From Venatoribacter cucullus (GTDB lineage Bacteria; Pseudomonadota; Gammaproteobacteria; Pseudomonadales; Oceanobacteraceae), in contig NZ_CP046056.1 in assembly GCF_016132445.1 (NCBI RefSeq), positions 1,302,001-1,366,000 of the forward strand: a stretch of DNA of 64,000 bases. Reading direction: 5' to 3'. The notes beneath the pieces were generated by a model. That model worked only from the letters and a program-made list of their open reading frames with translations. It was not told the origin of the DNA and searched no databases. Of this stretch, positions 57,623 to 64,000 are shown piece by piece. The position numbers and the translations under genes were made by a program. Position 1 is the first letter of the stretch. Each line of letters starts with the position of its first letter.

Positions 57623-58937
57623 TTTGTTCGCCGCCGATTCCGCCTACGAACCACTGGCGGCGCGGCTGCGCCCACAAACACTGGATGATTATATCGGCCA
57701 GGAGCAGGTGATTGGCCCGGGCACGCCCTTGCGCCGGTCACTGGAAGCCGGGCATCTGCACTCGCTGATTTTCTGGGGGCCGCCGGGGGTTGGAAAAACC
57801 ACCCTGGCGCGGCTGTTGGCCAATTATGTGGATGCCGCTTTTATTACCCTCAGTGCCGTGCTGGCTGGCGTTAAAGAAATCCGTGAAGCGGTGGTAAAAG
57901 CACAGCAATATCGTGCGCATGGTCGTAAGACAGTGTTGTTTATTGATGAAGTGCACCGCTTTAATAAATCCCAGCAGGATGCTTTTTTACCTTACGTGGA
58001 AGACGGCACTTTTATTTTTGTTGGCGCGACCACGGAAAATCCGTCGTTTGAACTGAATAACGCGCTGCTGTCGCGGGCGCAGGTGCTGGTATTAAAACGG
58101 CTGGAAGCTGAACAATTGTTGCAGCTGTTGCAGCGTGCGCTGCAGCGTTTGGAGCCGGTACCGGAGGTAACGCCCGAGGCGCTGCAATTGTTGGCAGTCG
58201 CCGCCGATGGCGATGGCCGGCGGGTACTGAACATGCTCGAAATCGGTTTGCAGTTGGCCAATCATGCGCCGCTGACCGAACCCATTGTGAAAGAATTACT
58301 GGGCAACCATGCGCGCCGCTTTGATAAAGGCGGCGATGTGTTTTACGACCAAATTTCCGCCCTGCACAAATCCGTGCGCGGCTCCGACCCGGACGCTGCC
58401 TTGTATTGGCTGGTGCGTATGCTGGATGGTGGCTGTGATCCGCTCTATGTAGCGCGCCGGGTGGTGCGCATGGCCAGTGAAGATATCGGTAATGCGGACC
58501 CGCGTGCGCTCAGCATCTGTACCGCGGCCTGGGATGTGCAGGAGCGGTTAGGCTCCCCCGAAGGCGAGCTGGCGCTGGCGCAGGCGGTGGTGTATCTGGC
58601 CTGTGCGCCGAAAAGCAACGCCGTCTACAGCGCTTATAAACAGATGCGCGCGCTGGTGGCGTCGGGACCTTCGTATGAAGTGCCGGTGCATTTGCGTAAT
58701 GCACCGACCAAACTGATGAAATCACTGGATTACGGCGCCGAATATCGCTACGCCCACGACGAGCCGGATGCTTACGCGGCGGGTGAAAATTATTTCCCGC
58801 CGGAGCTGAAAGATACCCGATTGTATCAGCCGGTGCCGCGAGGGCTGGAAAGCAAAATTGCGGAGAAGTTAGCCTGGTTACGTCAGCTGGATCAGCAATC
58901 GCCACAGCAGCGTTATCCGGCAGGAGATGGCTCATGA
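57612..58937 (+). CDS. rarA: Replication-associated recombination protein RarA (MgsA)
   Basis: AAA+ ATPase acting at stalled replication forks with single-stranded DNA. The 441 residues resemble clamp-loader subunits: Walker [10 protein letters not shown] at 56-64, Walker [11 protein letters not shown] near 104-112, sensor 1 G-A-T-T-E-N-P-S-F. The Ser-Arg finger and the tetramerisation C-domain ([10 protein letters not shown]) follow. The ATG lies inside the lolA end, and the stop overlaps crcB by 4 bp. The lolA-rarA-serS order is widespread. Confidence 0.95.
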   Translation: MNSDLFAADSAYEPLAARLRPQTLDDYIGQEQVIGPGTPLRRSLEAGHLHSLIFWGPPGVGKTTLARLLANYVDAAFITLSAVLAGVKEIREAVVKAQQYRAHGRKTVLFIDEVHRFNKSQQDAFLPYVEDGTFIFVGATTENPSFELNNALLSRAQVLVLKRLEAEQLLQLLQRALQRLEPVPEVTPEALQLLAVAADGDGRRVLNMLEIGLQLANHAPLTEPIVKELLGNHARRFDKGGDVFYDQISALHKSVRGSDPDAALYWLVRMLDGGCDPLYVARRVVRMASEDIGNADPRALSICTAAWDVQERLGSPEGELALAQAVVYLACAPKSNAVYSAYKQMRALVASGPSYEVPVHLRNAPTKLMKSLDYGAEYRYAHDEPDAYAAGENYFPPELKDTRLYQPVPRGLESKIAEKLAWLRQLDQQSPQQRYPAGDGS

Positions 58938-59308
58938 TCTGGTTGTGGATTGCACTGGGTGGCGCGTTGGGGGCAATGGCCCGTTACTGGCTGGCAGGCT
59001 GGGTATTCCGCCTGGCTGGCCAGCCGTTCCCCTATGGCACGCTGACAGTGAACCTGCTAGGCTCCTTCGCCATTGGTGTGGCCTGGGTCTGGCTGGTGCA
59101 GCAACAGTGGGGCAGTGAGCAGCACAAGCAGGTGCTGATGATCGGTTTTCTCGGTGCCTTCACAACGTTTTCGACCTTTTCTCTGGAAAGTATTGCCTTG
59201 CTGCAACAGGAGCGCTGGCTGGCCTTTGGTGGTTATGTCGGCCTCAGTGTAGTGGGGTGTTTGCTGGCCACGGCGGCCGGTATCTGGGTTTCAAAATCTT
59301 TGGTTTAA
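58934..59308 (+). CDS. crcB: Fluoride ion channel CrcB/Fluc
   Basis: A 124-residue four-helix membrane protein working as a dual-topology dimer that exports fluoride. Helices lie near 2-22, 34-56, 66-90 and 97-120. The hallmark G-F-L-G-A-F-T-T-F-S-T-F-S at 71-83 includes the pore Phe and Ser/Thr track, and Asn40 lines the vestibule. No fluoride riboswitch was seen; the gene is coupled to rarA by a 4-bp overlap. Confidence 0.94.
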   Translation: MIWLWIALGGALGAMARYWLAGWVFRLAGQPFPYGTLTVNLLGSFAIGVAWVWLVQQQWGSEQHKQVLMIGFLGAFTTFSTFSLESIALLQQERWLAFGGYVGLSVVGCLLATAAGIWVSKSLV

Positions 59309-61971
<2,663 letters not shown>

Positions 61972-62028
61972 GTATCGTTGTTGTTATGCGCTATTTTTAA
62001 CTTATTGCAGTAACCCTCAGGCGGAAAT

Positions 62029-63648
62029 ATGAGTCTCTTCAGCTCTGTCAGTATCAAAGTGAAAATCCTCTCGCTGGCCGCCGTTGCCATTGTGGGGTTT
62101 GTAATCAGTCTGGTGATCAATTTCAATATAAATCAGGCCAACACTGGGCGCCTGCAGCAGATTCAGCAGGTGTTTTTCCCGGTGGTGGAAGAATCCAAAG
62201 CGAATCTGGTGCGGCTGGCCCGCATTGAAGAATTGTTTTCGACGGCGGTCAGCACCGGCGAAATGGACTTTATTACCACCGCCGATAAGTTGCGTGATGA
62301 GGTCAACCAGGGCATGCGTCAGTTGCAGCAATTATGGCCGCAGAAAAGCAGCGATGTGGCAGTGATGCAGCAGGATTTTGATGCCTACTTCAGCGTTGCC
62401 CGTGAGTTATCCGCCGGTATGGTGGACGGCAGTATCGATTTCTCCGGTATGGGCGCCATGATCGAGCGTATGAATACGGCGCTGGAGCGTGCCCGTGCCG
62501 ATATGCAAGCCTACAGTGACAGCAGCCTGGCGGCATTTGATGACACCGTCTCACAATCCAATCAGGCCGGCCAGGAAGCTCAGTCACTGGGGCTGGTGGT
62601 GGCATTGGTTATTCTGGCGCTGATGATTATTGCCGCCTGGAGCACCAGCCGTTCCATTGATACCGCGCTGAAAAGTCTGTTGTCTTCCTTGCAGGATATT
62701 GCCTCTGGTGACGGTGATCTGACCCGCCGTATTGAAAAATCATCAGACGATGAAATCGGTGACGTGGTGCATTGGTTTAACCAGTTTATCGATAAGCTGC
62801 ACCGCAGCATTGGCGAGCTGGTGAAAACCTCACAACCACTGACCGGCGTTGCCGATGATCTGCATCAGCTGACCAGCCGTACCACCCAGACCACCGAACA
62901 GCAGAACCGTGCCACCGAAGAGGTTTCGCTGGTGGTGGATGATATGGTCAGCAGCATGCAGGAAGTTTCCAGTCATGCCAGCTCAGCGGCCCAGGCCGCC
63001 CGCGAAGCGGATCAGGCGGCCAAGCAAGGTCGCGGTATTGTTAATGAAACCGTCAGTAGCATTAATTTACTGGCGACCGAAGTGGAGCGGGCCGGGGAGG
63101 TAATCCGCAAACTGGAAGCCGACACGGCCAATGTCGGTACCATTCTGGATGTTATCCGCGCTATTGCAGAGCAAACCAATTTACTGGCGCTGAATGCCGC
63201 CATTGAAGCTGCCCGGGCCGGTGAGCAGGGGCGGGGCTTTGCGGTGGTTGCCGATGAAGTCCGCACGCTGGCCAGCCGCACTCAGGATTCCACCAAAGAA
63301 ATCCAGGCGGTGATCGAGCAGCTGCAAAGCGCCGCACAGTCGGCGGTAGGGGTGATGAACGAAAGCAAAGAGCGCGCCCGTACCAGTGTCAGCCATGCGG
63401 CAAAAACCGATGAAAGCCTGCAGGCCATTACCCAGCGGGTAGAGTCCATTGCCGCTATGAACAGCCAGATTGCCGGTGCTACCGACCGTCAGGAGCAGGC
63501 TGCACAGAGCATTAAACACAACGTGATGGGGATTAAATCAACCTCAGCAGAAGCCATGGCCGGTATGCAGGATGTGGAACAGGCCAGCCGTTCGCTGAAA
63601 GACATTGCCCGCACGCTGGGCAAGGTAACCGGCCAGTTCCGGGTTTAA
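62029..63648 (+). CDS. Methyl-accepting chemotaxis protein
   Basis: A transmembrane chemoreceptor of 539 residues. TM1 lies near 10-32. A periplasmic helical sensor of about 150 residues (about 33-183) looks like a four-helix bundle. TM2 lies near 186-205. HAMP follows to about 260 ([12 protein letters not shown]). The cytoplasmic signalling coiled coil has the universal hairpin [19 protein letters not shown] near 385-403. Methylatable Gln/Glu pairs flank it. No che genes are nearby. The ligand cannot be predicted. The gene stands alone. Confidence 0.93.
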   Translation: MSLFSSVSIKVKILSLAAVAIVGFVISLVINFNINQANTGRLQQIQQVFFPVVEESKANLVRLARIEELFSTAVSTGEMDFITTADKLRDEVNQGMRQLQQLWPQKSSDVAVMQQDFDAYFSVARELSAGMVDGSIDFSGMGAMIERMNTALERARADMQAYSDSSLAAFDDTVSQSNQAGQEAQSLGLVVALVILALMIIAAWSTSRSIDTALKSLLSSLQDIASGDGDLTRRIEKSSDDEIGDVVHWFNQFIDKLHRSIGELVKTSQPLTGVADDLHQLTSRTTQTTEQQNRATEEVSLVVDDMVSSMQEVSSHASSAAQAAREADQAAKQGRGIVNETVSSINLLATEVERAGEVIRKLEADTANVGTILDVIRAIAEQTNLLALNAAIEAARAGEQGRGFAVVADEVRTLASRTQDSTKEIQAVIEQLQSAAQSAVGVMNESKERARTSVSHAAKTDESLQAITQRVESIAAMNSQIAGATDRQEQAAQSIKHNVMGIKSTSAEAMAGMQDVEQASRSLKDIARTLGKVTGQFRV

Positions 63649-63655
63649 TTTACTG

Positions 63656-64000
63656 TCAGAAGCAGCGGGTATCCCGCTGCGCCCAGGCTTGCCGGCAATC
63701 GGCCAGCGCCAGCGATAAGTCGGCATTACCGCGGATGGCACAGAGCGCCAATGCGGCGGTGCCGATAATGGCTTCGGTGGCGTAAGCATGCTGTTCCTCG
63801 TTGCGCCATACCCTCTGCAGGGCGGCTAAGCCGGCCAGACCACCTTTGTCTTCATAATGAGATTGCTGATGCAGCAATTCCAGCTGCGCCGGCCCTTGCG
63901 GCAGCTGACAATAAGCCTCACAGCGCCGCTCCGGGTTCACTTCAAACTCACCGCCTTCGCCCTTGATAATCACTACCGTCTGGCCATTGATGGCAGCGGC
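63656..64000 (-). CDS. YbiB/TrpD2-like glycosyltransferase-family protein, C-terminal part
   Basis: The visible 114 residues, open to the window edge, look like the end of a YbiB-type protein, a nucleic-acid-binding relative of anthranilate phosphoribosyltransferase. The V-V-I-I-K-G-E-G-G-E-F-E-V-N-P-E-R segment near the edge matches the TrpD2 strand that in YbiB reads M-H-G-T-E-G-E-V-Y-A-N-P-Q-R. A helical end with the pattern T-E-A-I-I-G-T-A-A-L-A-L follows. No catalytic residues are included, so function stays inferred. The stop lies 7 bp from the receptor gene stop, so the genes converge. Confidence 0.65.
   Translation of the reverse strand, partial: AAAINGQTVVIIKGEGGEFEVNPERRCEAYCQLPQGPAQLELLHQQSHYEDKGGLAGLAALQRVWRNEEQHAYATEAIIGTAALALCAIRGNADLSLALADCRQAWAQRDTRCF

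Overview
This 64 kb window is core chromosome from a gammaproteobacterium with moderately high GC. Gene order and protein character point to the Oceanospirillales/Pseudomonadales side, related to but clearly distinct from Pseudomonas. Evidence includes long runs of Pseudomonas-like synteny (recalled, not searched), such as glnS-cysS-folD-tRNA-tig-clpP-clpX-lon-hupB-ppiD, lytic transglycosylase D-methyltransferase-rnhA-dnaQ, icd-cspD-clpS-clpA-infA-bpt-aat-ftsK-lolA-rarA-serS-cysG, and apbE-nqrM-sthA. Other markers are a monomeric NADP isocitrate dehydrogenase, a FimL homologue and a soluble transhydrogenase. No phage, plasmid backbone, CRISPR array or rRNA operon was seen. Genus cannot be fixed from the sequence alone.

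Layout: 1-1.7 kb holds a partial alpha/beta hydrolase and a secreted protein of unknown function. 1.8-12.3 kb is an envelope block: lipoprotein release (one LolC/E-type permease plus LolD), a DUF2062 membrane protein, ComEC, then ExbB-ExbD-MsbA-LpxK-Trm112-phosphotyrosine phosphatase-MurB in one tightly overlapping operon. 12.4-17.8 kb holds lpxH-ppiB on the minus strand, glnS-cysS, and folD. 18.0-18.4 kb is a Pro-Arg-His tRNA cluster. It is followed by about 1.1 kb without a recognisable intact gene, carrying a decayed IS3-type OrfA fragment. 19.4-27.9 kb is the protein quality-control run tig, clpP, clpX, lon, hupB, ppiD. 28-34 kb holds fabI with an orphan periplasmic binding protein, a LysM lytic transglycosylase, and methyltransferase-rnhA-dnaQ.

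34-46 kb is the least ordinary part. It contains fimL, a membrane protein of unknown function and a DUF4062 (TIR/SIR2-like fold) protein; an ArsR-type regulator facing apbE-nqrM across a palindrome-rich AT-rich spacer; sthA; and a minus-strand operon of transaldolase, a TerB-domain protein and a protein resembling the replication-fork-trap protein Tus. Then come dusA, hflD, mnmA, a Nudix hydrolase and rluE. 47-64 kb returns to conserved housekeeping: icd with two tandem palindromes upstream, cspD/clpS-clpA, infA-bpt-aat, ftsK-lolA-rarA-crcB, serS-cysG, a chemotaxis receptor and the end of a YbiB-like gene.

Themes: lipid A and peptidoglycan supply (LpxH, LpxK, MsbA, MurB) and lipoprotein trafficking (LolC/E, LolD, LolA) recur. 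Proteolysis (ClpXP, Lon, ClpAPS) is served by the N-end-rule transferases Aat and Bpt encoded beside ClpA/ClpS. The candidates most worth following are the Tus-like protein, the DUF4062 protein beside fimL, the ArsR/apbE-nqrM control region and the paired operators before icd.
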